From: Lysobacter arenosi
GTDB taxonomy: Bacteria; Pseudomonadota; Gammaproteobacteria; Xanthomonadales; Xanthomonadaceae
DNA: 64,000 nucleotides
Direction: 5' to 3'
NCBI RefSeq assembly: GCF_016613475.2
Contig: NZ_CP071517.1
Location: 434,001 to 498,000 of the forward strand
Every line of letters begins with the position of its first letter. Position 1 is the first letter of the stretch. Below, piece after piece: positions 9,284 through 18,126 of this stretch. A program made the translations under genes and the position numbers. Below the pieces are notes generated by a model, which was not told the origin of the DNA, did not search any database, and saw only the letters and a list, made by a program, of their open reading frames with translations.

Positions 9284-10450
9284 TCAGCTCGCGATGCTTG
9301 CAACAGGTGCCATGCCGGACAGTATCCCGGCCATCGCCAATCCAATACCGGTGCCCAGCACCAGGCCCAGCATCGCCAGCAATACCGCCACCGGCACGAG
9401 CGCGCGGGCATAGGTCGCGGCCAATACCGGCGCGGTCGCCATGCCGCCGATCTGGGCGAGCGAGGAAATGCCGCACAGGTGCAGGTCGAAGCGGAACAGC
9501 TTCGCGGCCAGCAGCAACAGAGCGACATGCACGATCAACACGGTGAATCCGACGACGACGAACAACGGTGCAGTGTCCAGGCCCTGGAAGTTGCTTTGCG
9601 ATGCGAGCACCGCCACCAGGCAGGCCAGCATGGCACTGGCCAGCGGCGCCGGCACCGGTGAATGGGCGAGGGCGGTGCGGGCGAGTACCAGGCCGACGAC
9701 GGTGGCGATCAGGACCGTCCACGCGGTGGTGGTCAGGAAACCGCCGACCGGGAGCAGCGCCGCCAACCAGGACGAGAGGTTGCCAACCAGCAGCGCCAGG
9801 CCCAGCCACAGCAGCACGCTGCCCGGACCGGCTTCGCCGGTTGTCCTGGGCTCCACCTGCGGCAACGGCGCACGCGCATCGGCGCCGGTCCAATGGTTGA
9901 AGGCCGGGGCGAAGCGGTTGATCGAGAACAACACGATCACCCACACCGAATAGCAGACTGCGTCGGCCAGCAGCACCGACGGCAACAGATTGTCGGGAAG
10001 CCCGATCGACTGTTTCACCGCGACCAGGTTGGCCGAGCCGCCGGTCCAGGTGGCGCTCAGTGCCGCCAGCATCTTCCAGCCGTCGGCGGGCAGGGCATTA
10101 CGGAAGATCAGGTAGGCAATGACTATGGCCGCCAGGATGCTGAGCATCGCGCAGGCGAACACTGCCAGCATGCGCGGCCCCAGTTTGACGATCGCGCGCA
10201 GGTCGCAGCCGACCATCAGCAGAAACAGCAGGGCCGGCAGCAGCTGGCCGGTGAGCGAATGTTGCGCCGCAGCGATCTCCGGCGTGGCCCGCCAAAGACC
10301 GGCCACCGCCAGGGCGGTCACGAACAGATAAGTAAGGACGATCGGCGGCAGCACCGAGAACAGGCGCCAGCCGTACCGCTTCTCGAGGGACGGAAACAGG
10401 CCCGCCGAAACCAGCAAAACCGCGGCGTAAGGCCAGACCGTTTCGATCAT
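9284..10450 (-). CDS. DUF819 (YjcL-like) integral membrane protein, candidate transporter
   Basis: A 388-residue polytopic membrane protein with about ten hydrophobic segments. Features typical of DUF819 are WTGGSANLVAVKQSIGLP and the tail segment IGGMATAPVLAATYA. The biochemical role of this family is not established. Its position as first gene of a run encoding a murein endopeptidase and an L-Ala-D-Glu epimerase suggests that it moves a cell-wall-derived dipeptide or amino acid across the inner membrane. That function is inference. The ATG at 10450 follows an AGGGGA ribosome site about 10 nt upstream; a GTG 24 nt further upstream is less likely. A minus-strand promoter-like pair lies at 10506-10533. 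Confidence 0.82.
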   Translation of the reverse strand: MIETVWPYAAVLLVSAGLFPSLEKRYGWRLFSVLPPIVLTYLFVTALAVAGLWRATPEIAAAQHSLTGQLLPALLFLLMVGCDLRAIVKLGPRMLAVFACAMLSILAAIVIAYLIFRNALPADGWKMLAALSATWTGGSANLVAVKQSIGLPDNLLPSVLLADAVCYSVWVIVLFSINRFAPAFNHWTGADARAPLPQVEPRTTGEAGPGSVLLWLGLALLVGNLSSWLAALLPVGGFLTTTAWTVLIATVVGLVLARTALAHSPVPAPLASAMLACLVAVLASQSNFQGLDTAPLFVVVGFTVLIVHVALLLLAAKLFRFDLHLCGISSLAQIGGMATAPVLAATYARALVPVAVLLAMLGLVLGTGIGLAMAGILSGMAPVASIAS

Positions 10451-10505
10451 CTTGATTTGTCCCCTCTGGGCCACCGACGGAAGGCGGTGGCCGACTGGGT
10501 CAGAA

Positions 10506-10536
10506 TAGATACTTCATTTCTTGTTTTAGTCAAGAA
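10506..10536 (-). promoter_or_regulatory. Minus-strand promoter with overlapping inverted repeat (candidate RpiR operator)
   Basis: On the minus strand, TTGACT (10528-10533) and TATCTA (10506-10511) are separated by 16 nt, a plausible sigma-70 promoter for the DUF819 gene. The perfect inverted repeat TTCTTG-N7-CAAGAA (10518-10536) overlaps the -35 and the spacer, a good place for a repressor. The stretch is AT-rich in a GC-rich genome. A TTGACC (10544-10549) on the plus strand may serve the divergent transglutaminase gene, though its -10 is weak. Binding by the locus RpiR regulator is inferred. Confidence 0.5.
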
Positions 10537-10603
10537 TAAATTATTGACCGGGTACTCCACTCATGTTACACAGTCGTGAAACGCCACCCCGGGTCGACTG
10601 CAC

Positions 10604-12124
10604 GTGGACAGTCTTTCGCCTTCGCTCGAACTGAAGACCCCTCGGAAGCGCAAGCTGCGCGCGCTGGCTGTCTCCGTCCTGTGGCTTTCGCTGATGACTA
10701 CCGCGGCCCTGGCTGGCGGAGCCGGCGACACTGTCGATGAAGTCACCGCGAGCATCGATGCCGGTCATTTCAAGCAGGCCAACTCCGCGATCGACAGCGC
10801 GCTGGCGCAACCCGGATTGAGTGCCGATGCACGCCAGGCCCTGCAATTCCAGCGCGAACGCATGCGCCGCATCCGCCTGGACTTTCCGATCACCGAGCCC
10901 GAGGCGAAAGCCAAGCTGCGCGAGCTGATCCCGGACATGACCGATGCCGAGTTCGCAGGTTGGAAGGCCTCGAACCAGCTCGAGCACATGGTGATCGACG
11001 GCGTTCCTTATTACTTCAGCCGCTCGGTCTCCAATCTGTTCCGCGTCAGCCCGGAGGCTACGGCCAGGCGGGCAACGCCGGCGACGCGCAACGACGGGCC
11101 GATGGAATCGGCCAACGCCTACCATGACGAAGCCCTGGCGCAGGCCCGGGCGACGGGCAAGAGCAGCGTCGCCCCGCGCCGTGTCCGCGTCACCCAGGCG
11201 ATCATCGTCAACGCCGATGCTGTTCCGGCAGGGGAAGTGGTTCGCGCCTGGATTCCGTTCCCGCGCGCGATCGCCGGCCAGCAGGAAAACATCGAGCTGA
11301 TCTCCAGCGCACCGGCCAGGCACGTCACTGCGCCGGAATCGACGATGCAGCGCACCGTCTACATGGAGCAGCCGGCGGTCAAGGCAACGCCGACGAAGTT
11401 CTCGGTCACCTATGAGCTGACCATCTTCGGCCAGGTCCACCAGATCGATCCGGCCAAGGTCGTCACTGCAGGCAACAGCCCCGCGGACAACAGCGCGGAG
11501 CTGGCGCCGTACCTGGAAGAGCGCCCGCCGCACATCGTCTTCAGCGACGACATCCGTGCGTTCTCGAAGAAGGTGGTCGGCGACGAGAAGAATCCGTACC
11601 GCATCGCCCAGAAGCTCTATTCGGCGGTCGACAGCATTCCGTGGGGCGGCGCGCGCGAGTACTCCACGATCACCAACATCAGCCATTACGCCCTGCATTC
11701 CGACCATGCCGACTGCGGTCAGCAGACGCTGCTGCTGATGACGCTGCTGCGCCTCAACGGCATCCCGGCACGCTGGCAGTCGGGCATGGTCTATTCCGAC
11801 GGCAAGTACGACAACCTGCACGATTGGGGGTTCATGTACCTGGCGCCGTACGGCTGGGTGCCGATGGACGTCACCACCGGCCAGTTCAAGGGCGCCAGCG
11901 ATCCGGGCGTCGAGTGGTACTACCTCGGCGGGCTGGATGCCTACCGCATCGCATTCAACGACGACTACGGCACCGACCTGGTGCCGCGCAAGCAGCATTT
12001 CCGATCGGAAACGGTGGACTCACAACGCGGCGAAGTGGAGTGGCAAGGGGGAAACCTCTACTTCGACCAGTGGGACTACCAGTTCGAGGCGAAGGTGATG
12101 CCTCTGGAAACGGCTGCCAGGTAA
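10604..12124 (+). CDS. Exported transglutaminase-like cysteine protease-fold protein
   Basis: A 506-residue protein starting with GTG and a signal peptide (hydrophobic residues about 20-37, cleavage near AALAGGA). The C-terminal half is a transglutaminase core with the full triad: Cys371 in HADCGQQ, His406 in NLHDWG and Asp422 in PMDVTTG. The N-terminal 200 residues are helical and unassigned. Such domains in bacteria mostly act as peptidases or amidases rather than crosslinkers. It is divergent from the DUF819 gene and 65 nt upstream of the TonB-dependent receptor, so it may process a ligand at the outer membrane or in the periplasm. Substrate is unknown; a peptide from murein is an inference from context. 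Confidence 0.82.
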   Translation: MDSLSPSLELKTPRKRKLRALAVSVLWLSLMTTAALAGGAGDTVDEVTASIDAGHFKQANSAIDSALAQPGLSADARQALQFQRERMRRIRLDFPITEPEAKAKLRELIPDMTDAEFAGWKASNQLEHMVIDGVPYYFSRSVSNLFRVSPEATARRATPATRNDGPMESANAYHDEALAQARATGKSSVAPRRVRVTQAIIVNADAVPAGEVVRAWIPFPRAIAGQQENIELISSAPARHVTAPESTMQRTVYMEQPAVKATPTKFSVTYELTIFGQVHQIDPAKVVTAGNSPADNSAELAPYLEERPPHIVFSDDIRAFSKKVVGDEKNPYRIAQKLYSAVDSIPWGGAREYSTITNISHYALHSDHADCGQQTLLLMTLLRLNGIPARWQSGMVYSDGKYDNLHDWGFMYLAPYGWVPMDVTTGQFKGASDPGVEWYYLGGLDAYRIAFNDDYGTDLVPRKQHFRSETVDSQRGEVEWQGGNLYFDQWDYQFEAKVMPLETAAR

Positions 12125-12189
12125 GTCCAGCAATCCGGGGCTTCAATTCCAGCTTCAAAACAAGACAAATCCAGTAAGGGGAGAGTGGG

Positions 12190-15189
12190 ATGAACGGCAA
12201 GGCACTTCGCAGGGCAACGCTGAGCATGGCGTTGGGAGCATGCATTGCAACGATGGTTCCGATGCTGGCATCGGCGCAGACGGTCAGCGGCGCGGTGGCG
12301 GGCAACGCCACGCAGGGCGACCAGATCACGGTGACCAACACCGAGACCGGCCTTTCGCGCACGACCACGGCCGATGCGAAGGGCAACTACCGTATCGCCC
12401 AGCTGCCGATCGGCAACTACTCGCTGCAGGTGATGCGCGATGGCCAGGCCATCGGGCAGGCAGTCGAGGTCACGGTCTCGATGGGCAGTTCGACCAACAT
12501 CAACCTCGGCGGAGACGGCGCCGTCAACCTGGCCTCGGTGCAGGTCGTGGGCTCGCGCGTGGTGCCGCTGGTCGACGTGACGTCGACCGAATCGGCGATG
12601 ACGCTGACGGCGGCCGACGTCGACCGTCTGCCGGTCGACCGTGACCTGGCTTCGGTGGCACTGCTGGCCCCGGGCGTGACCAAGGGCGAATCGTCGTTCG
12701 GCGGCATCTCCTTCGGCGGTTCGTCGGTTGCCGAGAACTCGTTCTACATCAACGGCCTCAACGTCACCGACTTCTACAACCGCAATGGCTTCTCCGAGGC
12801 GCCGTTCGCGTTCTACAAGGAATTCCAGGTCAAGACCGGCGGCTACTCGGTCGAGTTCGGCCGTACCACCGGTGGTGTCATCAACACCGTCGCCAAGTCC
12901 GGTACCAACGAATTCGAGTCGGGCGCCGAGCTGGTGTTCGAGCCGCGTGCATGGCAGTCGAAGGCCAACGATCGCTACTTCAACGGCGAGCGCTACCTGA
13001 CCTTCAGCCAGGACGACTATTCCGACACCACGCTCGACCTGTGGGCGTCGGGTCCGCTGATCAAGGACCGCCTGTTCTTCTTCGCGTTGTACGAGCTGCG
13101 TGACTACGAGCCGACCAACACCAACGACGAAGGCACCAACCTCACCAAGAACAACTCCAGCAACGGTTTCTGGGGCGGCACCCTCGACTGGTACGTCACC
13201 GACAACAACATCCTGAGCCTGATGGCGTTCTCCAACAAGAACGAGAACACCGGCGACGTCTATACCTACGATTACGACAACAACGAGATCGGCAACAAGA
13301 CCAACGAGATCTACAACGACACCGGTGGTGACAACTGGGCGCTGTCGTGGTCGTCGTACTTCACGTCCAACTTCTCGATGAAGGTGATGTACGGCGAGAA
13401 CCACCGCCAGTCGTTCAATCGTTCGCTGCTGGACCTGGAGTGCAACCGCGTGCAGACGGTCAGCTCGCGTCCGGCACCTCCGGGCGTGCAGCTGGGCTGC
13501 AGCACCAACTCGACGGTGTTCAACCGCGAAGACGTGCGCGAGCAGACCCGCGCCGACTTCGAGTGGTCGCTCGGTGACCACCTGCTGCGCTTCGGCGTCG
13601 ACCACGAGGTCAACACGTCCGACCACAAGCAGTACTACGCCGGTCCCGGCGCGCTGTTCTACAACGTCAACGCCGGCAGCCCGGGCAGCTCGATCCCGAA
13701 CCCGCCCGGTGGCGTGATTCCGCCGGGCTACACCGGCTATGTCCGCGCCCGCCGCAACGAGATCGCCGGCAACTTCGAGAGCACCAACACCGCGTTCTAC
13801 CTCGAGGACAACTGGTCGATCACCGACAACTTCCTGCTGAACCTGGGCATCCGCAACGAGTCCTTCGACAACAAGGACGGCGACGGAAAGTCCTACATCG
13901 AGATGGACGAGATGTGGGCGCCGCGCCTCGGCTTCGCCTGGGACATCAACGGCGACTCGACGATGAAGCTGTTCGGCAACGTCGGCCGTTACTTCCTGCC
14001 GGTGGCCAACGTCATCAACATCAAGCAGGCCGGTGGCCTGCTCGACCAGCGCACCTACTACGCGTTCGACGGCTGGGACGTGCGCAGCCTCAACGGCGTG
14101 CAGTACGCCGTGCCGCGCCTCGGACCGCAGATCGGCACCGTCGATGTCTCGCAGGGTGATGGCACCGTCGGCGACCTGCGTTCGGAAGTCGATCGCGACC
14201 TCGACTCGGTCTACCAGGACGAGGCGATCCTCGGCTTCCAGCAGATGCTGAACGAGAAGTGGTCGTGGGGCGTTCGCGGCATCTACCGCAAGCTCACCAA
14301 CGCGATCGACGACATGGAGATCAGTGCCACCGGCCAGTGCGGCGAAGACGGCTATATCGGCTGGGTGATGGCCAATCCGGGCGAGAAGGTCACCGTCTGG
14401 GGCGATACCGACTGCAACGGCAACATGGGCTGGGTCACCGTCGATACCGCGAAGGAAGGCTGGGCGCTCTATGACGAGGACGGCAACTACCAGGGCCAGC
14501 GAGGCTGGGTGAAGCCCAAGCGCACCTACAAGGCGTTGGAGTTCCAGCTCGATCGCGCCTGGGACGACAAGTGGGCGTTGAACATGTCCTACACCTGGTC
14601 CAAGAGCGAGGGCAACGCCGAGGGTCCGGTCAACTCCGACACCAACTTCTCCGACACCGGCCGTACCGAGAACTTCGATGATCCGTGGGTCAACTACGGC
14701 GGCTACGGCCCGCTGGCGAATGACCGCCGCCACCAGCTGAAGGCGCGCGGCACCTATGCCTTCAACGACAACTGGCAGGTCGGCGGTACGCTCGATGCCA
14801 GCTCCGGCGGCCCGATCACCGGCTTCGGCACCGGCAACCCGTTCGATGCCGCCAAGTACCACAGCTACTACATCTGCGTGGCCCAGTGCGACAGCGCCAC
14901 GCCGGTGTACGAGCACTCCGCCCGCGGTGCCTACGGCGAGATGCCGTGGACCTGGGAGGTGGGTGCGAGCGTGACCTACCTGCAGTCGTTCGGCGACTCC
15001 CGCCTGCGCGTCAAGTTCGCGGTCTTCAACCTGTTCAACCAGCAGAAGACCGTGCGCGTGGACCAGGAGCTGCAGCCCAGCGTGGGCATGGCCACGCCGA
15101 CCGAGCCGGAACTCAACGAGTTCTTCGGTGTCGGCTACGGCTTCCAAGCACCGCGTTACGCCCAGCTGTCGGTCACCGTCGACTTCTGA
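12190..15189 (+). CDS. Oar-like TonB-dependent outer-membrane receptor
   Basis: A 999-residue outer-membrane protein. It has a signal peptide (cleavage near ASAQT, residue 30), a carboxypeptidase-regulatory-like beta domain (about 31-108), a plug (about 115-240; VSSxx-type motif replaced by LASVQVVGSR, then NGLNVTDFYNRNG) and a beta-barrel ending in the aromatic TVDF. This Oar-like layout is common in xanthomonads and myxobacteria, often several copies per genome. It is preceded by a strong ribosome site (AAGGGGAG) and followed by a clear terminator. Lying between an exported peptidase-like protein and cytoplasmic diaminopimelate and D-Ala-D-Ala enzymes, it is a candidate importer for murein peptides; the ligand is not shown by sequence. 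Confidence 0.9.
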   Translation: MNGKALRRATLSMALGACIATMVPMLASAQTVSGAVAGNATQGDQITVTNTETGLSRTTTADAKGNYRIAQLPIGNYSLQVMRDGQAIGQAVEVTVSMGSSTNINLGGDGAVNLASVQVVGSRVVPLVDVTSTESAMTLTAADVDRLPVDRDLASVALLAPGVTKGESSFGGISFGGSSVAENSFYINGLNVTDFYNRNGFSEAPFAFYKEFQVKTGGYSVEFGRTTGGVINTVAKSGTNEFESGAELVFEPRAWQSKANDRYFNGERYLTFSQDDYSDTTLDLWASGPLIKDRLFFFALYELRDYEPTNTNDEGTNLTKNNSSNGFWGGTLDWYVTDNNILSLMAFSNKNENTGDVYTYDYDNNEIGNKTNEIYNDTGGDNWALSWSSYFTSNFSMKVMYGENHRQSFNRSLLDLECNRVQTVSSRPAPPGVQLGCSTNSTVFNREDVREQTRADFEWSLGDHLLRFGVDHEVNTSDHKQYYAGPGALFYNVNAGSPGSSIPNPPGGVIPPGYTGYVRARRNEIAGNFESTNTAFYLEDNWSITDNFLLNLGIRNESFDNKDGDGKSYIEMDEMWAPRLGFAWDINGDSTMKLFGNVGRYFLPVANVINIKQAGGLLDQRTYYAFDGWDVRSLNGVQYAVPRLGPQIGTVDVSQGDGTVGDLRSEVDRDLDSVYQDEAILGFQQMLNEKWSWGVRGIYRKLTNAIDDMEISATGQCGEDGYIGWVMANPGEKVTVWGDTDCNGNMGWVTVDTAKEGWALYDEDGNYQGQRGWVKPKRTYKALEFQLDRAWDDKWALNMSYTWSKSEGNAEGPVNSDTNFSDTGRTENFDDPWVNYGGYGPLANDRRHQLKARGTYAFNDNWQVGGTLDASSGGPITGFGTGNPFDAAKYHSYYICVAQCDSATPVYEHSARGAYGEMPWTWEVGASVTYLQSFGDSRLRVKFAVFNLFNQQKTVRVDQELQPSVGMATPTEPELNEFFGVGYGFQAPRYAQLSVTVDF

Positions 15190-15199
15190 TGGCCCTCAA

Positions 15200-15236
15200 G
15201 GGCGGCCCGCCGCGAGCGGGCCGCCCTTCTTTTTTT
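15200..15236 (+). terminator. Rho-independent terminator after the receptor gene
   Basis: An 11-bp perfect GC stem (15200-15210 with 15216-15226), loop CGCGA, followed by a run of ten bases that is nine T and one C. It ends transcription 10 nt after the receptor stop. The next gene's ATG follows only 12 nt later, so the downstream genes probably depend on readthrough or a promoter inside this region. Confidence 0.93.
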
Positions 15237-15248
15237 CCAGGAAGCAGC

Positions 15249-16571
15249 ATGCAGGTCATTGCGAAGGCGCAGCAGGCGGAGGGTGCCGTGGGGCAGGCGG
15301 GTGCATCGAGGGGTATTGGACGTGAAGGTCCCTCGCTGTTCGATGGCGTGGACCTGCATGCGCTCGCCGCGCAGGTATCGACTCCGTGTCATGCCTATTC
15401 GGCCAATGCGATCCGCGAGCGCATCGCCGGGCTGCAGTCGGCCTTCCAGGGGCTGGACCACCGCATCTGCTATGCGGTCAAGGCCAATTCCAACGTTGCC
15501 ATCCTGCAATTGATGGCGCACCACGGTGTCGGCGCCGACATCGTTTCACTGGGCGAGCTCAATCGCGCCCTGCTCGCCGGCATCCCTGCCGAGCACATCG
15601 TCTTCTCCGGAGTCGGCAAGACCACCGAGGAGATCGCCTCGGCACTGGCTGTCGGCGTGTGGCGATTCAATGTCGAGTCGCTGGACGAACTACAGCTTCT
15701 GCAGGAAGTGGCGCAGCGCCACGGCGTCTGCGCGCGCGCTGCCGCGCGCATCAATCCCGACGTCGATGCGCGCACGCACGAGAAGATCTCCACCGGCAAG
15801 TCCGAAAACAAGTTCGGCGTCTCCATCGACGAAGCCCGTCGCTGGTTCGCCAATGCCGGCTCGATGAGCAACGTCCTGCTCGACGGCCTGCATGCCCATA
15901 TCGGTTCGCAGATCCTGGAACTGGAGCCGTTCCGCGAGGCGCTGACCCGGGTGGAGGCGTTCCGTCGCGAGCTGGTCGATGCGGGCCATCCGATCGCCAG
16001 CGTCGACATCGGCGGCGGCCTGGGCGTGTGCTACCGCAAGGGCGTCGATCACCCGATTCCGGCCGCGGAGTACGCGGGGCTGGTACGCGTGGTGTTCGCG
16101 GAATTCCAGGGCACGCTGGTGCTCGAGCCGGGACGCTACCTCGTCGCCGAGGCCGGCATCCTGTTGACGCGGGTGATCCGGGTCAAGCCGGGCGTGGACC
16201 GCAGCTTCCTCGTGGTCGATGCGGCGATGAACGATCTGCTGCGCCCGTCGCTGTACGAGGCCTGGCACGAGATCGTGCCGCTGGTCGGTGGCGACCGCGA
16301 GCCGGCGCGTTACGACGTGGTCGGGCCGGTCTGCGAGACCGGCGACACTTTCGCCCGCGGCCGAGCGATGGCGCGCTGCGAGGCCGGTGACCTGTTGTCG
16401 ATCGGCAGCACCGGCGCGTACGGTGCATCGATGGCCTCGACCTACAACTCGCGTCCGCTGGCTGCCGAGGTCCTGCTCGATGACGGCCGCTATGCGGTAA
16501 TCCGGCGCCGGCAGACGATGGCTGAGATGATCGCCGGGGAACAACTGCCACAGGTGTGGAATGAGACTTGA
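15249..16571 (+). CDS. lysA: Diaminopimelate decarboxylase (stand-alone LysA)
   Basis: A 440-residue fold-III PLP decarboxylase. The PLP lysine is Lys78 in YAVKANSN. Other motifs are HAHIGSQI, the phosphate-binding GGGLG, LEPGRYLVAEAG, CETGD (the cysteine reaches the partner active site) and the late YNSRP. These fit meso-diaminopimelate decarboxylase, which makes L-lysine and CO2. The first 30 residues are a non-conserved extension; the ATG has an AGGAAG site in front. It overlaps the next gene by 11 nt. Xanthomonads are known to carry a fused aspartokinase-LysA for lysine synthesis, so a free LysA beside murein peptidases may serve breakdown of salvaged diaminopimelate. Ornithine or arginine decarboxylase is less likely. 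Confidence 0.85.
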   Translation: MQVIAKAQQAEGAVGQAGASRGIGREGPSLFDGVDLHALAAQVSTPCHAYSANAIRERIAGLQSAFQGLDHRICYAVKANSNVAILQLMAHHGVGADIVSLGELNRALLAGIPAEHIVFSGVGKTTEEIASALAVGVWRFNVESLDELQLLQEVAQRHGVCARAAARINPDVDARTHEKISTGKSENKFGVSIDEARRWFANAGSMSNVLLDGLHAHIGSQILELEPFREALTRVEAFRRELVDAGHPIASVDIGGGLGVCYRKGVDHPIPAAEYAGLVRVVFAEFQGTLVLEPGRYLVAEAGILLTRVIRVKPGVDRSFLVVDAAMNDLLRPSLYEAWHEIVPLVGGDREPARYDVVGPVCETGDTFARGRAMARCEAGDLLSIGSTGAYGASMASTYNSRPLAAEVLLDDGRYAVIRRRQTMAEMIAGEQLPQVWNET

Positions 16572-18126
16572 GATGACCGCCATGCGCTGCGGGTTGCTTG
16601 CCCTGCTTCTTACCGCGGCCTCGGGCGTGCAGGCGGAGCCGGGGCGCCACGCCAAGGCTGACGTCGACGCGGTGTTCGACCAGGTCGTCGCCCGCTACAG
16701 GCTGCCCGGCCTCGCGCTGGGCATCGTCGAAGACGGCAAGGTCGTTTACTCGCGCACGGCCGGCGAACTGGTCGAAGGCGAAGGCCGGAAGATCGACTCG
16801 GCAACCCTGTTCAAGGTCGCCTCCAACACCAAGTCGATGACCACCGCCACGCTGGCGCGGCTGGTCGATGCCGGCAAGCTGCGCTGGGACGACCCGGTGG
16901 TGCGCTGGTTGCCGGATTTCCGCATGTTCGACCCCTGGGTCGGACAGCAGATGCAGGTGCGCGACCTGCTGATCCACAACAGCGGCCTGCGTGCCGGTGC
17001 CGGCGACCTGATGCTGTGGCCGGAGCCCAACACCTTCACCCGTGCCGACATCATCCACGGCCTGGCGTACCTGAAACCGCAGCGCAGCTTCCGCGCCGGT
17101 TACGACTACGACAACCTGCTCTACATCGTGGCAGGTGAGGTCGCCGCCGCCGCTGGCGGCGCACCGTACGAGCAACTGGTCCGTCGCGAAGTGTTCGAAC
17201 CGCTGGGCATGCAGCGCTGCCAGGTCGGTCAGTGGCGCCGGGACGTGGTCGGCAACGTTGCCCAGCCGCACATGCGCCAGGGCGAGCGCAACATCCCGGT
17301 GCGCAGCGATGGCGACGTGATCGCCGCGACCACCATGGACCCGGCCGGCGGCGTGCGTTGCAGCCTCGACGACATGCTGACCTGGATCGGCGCGTGGCTG
17401 AAGCCGACCGGCACGGACGCGAACTGGCTGTCTCGCGAGCAGCGCGAAGCGCTGTGGGCCCCACAGATGCCGATGCCGCTGTCGCGGCGCATGCGCGAGT
17501 GGGACGACAGCCATTTCTCCGCGTACGGCTACGGCTGGCGCCTGGCCGATGTCGATGGCACGTTCAAGGTCTTGCACACCGGCACGCTGATGGGGATGTA
17601 CTCGATGGTGACGCTGCTGCCCGACAAGGGCGTGGGCTTCGTCATCCTGATCAACGGTGAAGGTGAAGACGCACGCACGGTACTAGGGCAGGTGCTGGTC
17701 AAGCTCTACACGCGCCCTGATCCGAGCCTGACGGTTGCCCATTACGCCGGGCTGCTGGAGCAGGAGGATGCCAAGCGTCCGGCGACAGAAAAGGCACCCG
17801 ACACGTCGAAGCGGAACAAGGTCACGGCCAAGGACCTGGCGCCGCACCTGGGCGTCTATCGCGATCCGTGGTTCGGCGAAGTCTCGCTGTGCCGCGATGG
17901 CGACTCGGTGCGCCTGCGCGCCAGAAAGTCGCCGATGCTGACCGGCATCGTGCAGCGCGCCGGCAAGCGCTGGCTGGTCAACTGGGACGACGACAGTGTC
18001 GACGCCGAAGCCTGGCTGGACTTCCCGCAGGCCAGGCAGATGCGGATGGCCAAGGTCGACCCGCAGGCGGACTTCAGCTGCGACTATGAAGACCTGGCAT
18101 TCACGTGGGAGCATGGCTGCGAATGA
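16561..18126 (+). CDS. Exported serine hydrolase, class C beta-lactamase/DD-peptidase fold
   Basis: A 521-residue protein with a short signal peptide (cleavage near VQAEP). The beta-lactamase/penicillin-binding fold shows Ser88-N-T-Lys91, the Tyr183-D-Asn185 motif, and a C-terminal lipocalin-like domain (about 400-515). Enzymes with this layout include D-aminopeptidases, DD-carboxypeptidases and esterases; a role in antibiotic resistance is not implied. The start is ambiguous: ATG at 16561 overlaps the lysA stop, and ATGs at 16573 and 16582 are also possible. Its stop is fused (ATGA) to the start of the VanX-like gene, so the two are coupled. Cleaving D-amino-acid bonds of murein peptides is inferred. 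Confidence 0.82.
   Translation: MRLEMTAMRCGLLALLLTAASGVQAEPGRHAKADVDAVFDQVVARYRLPGLALGIVEDGKVVYSRTAGELVEGEGRKIDSATLFKVASNTKSMTTATLARLVDAGKLRWDDPVVRWLPDFRMFDPWVGQQMQVRDLLIHNSGLRAGAGDLMLWPEPNTFTRADIIHGLAYLKPQRSFRAGYDYDNLLYIVAGEVAAAAGGAPYEQLVRREVFEPLGMQRCQVGQWRRDVVGNVAQPHMRQGERNIPVRSDGDVIAATTMDPAGGVRCSLDDMLTWIGAWLKPTGTDANWLSREQREALWAPQMPMPLSRRMREWDDSHFSAYGYGWRLADVDGTFKVLHTGTLMGMYSMVTLLPDKGVGFVILINGEGEDARTVLGQVLVKLYTRPDPSLTVAHYAGLLEQEDAKRPATEKAPDTSKRNKVTAKDLAPHLGVYRDPWFGEVSLCRDGDSVRLRARKSPMLTGIVQRAGKRWLVNWDDDSVDAEAWLDFPQARQMRMAKVDPQADFSCDYEDLAFTWEHGCE

Noticed and set aside
12076..15147. A 1023-codon minus-strand open frame opposite the TonB receptor
   Set aside because: Antisense shadow of a high-GC gene; the plus-strand frame has signal peptide, plug and barrel features and a matched ribosome site and terminator.
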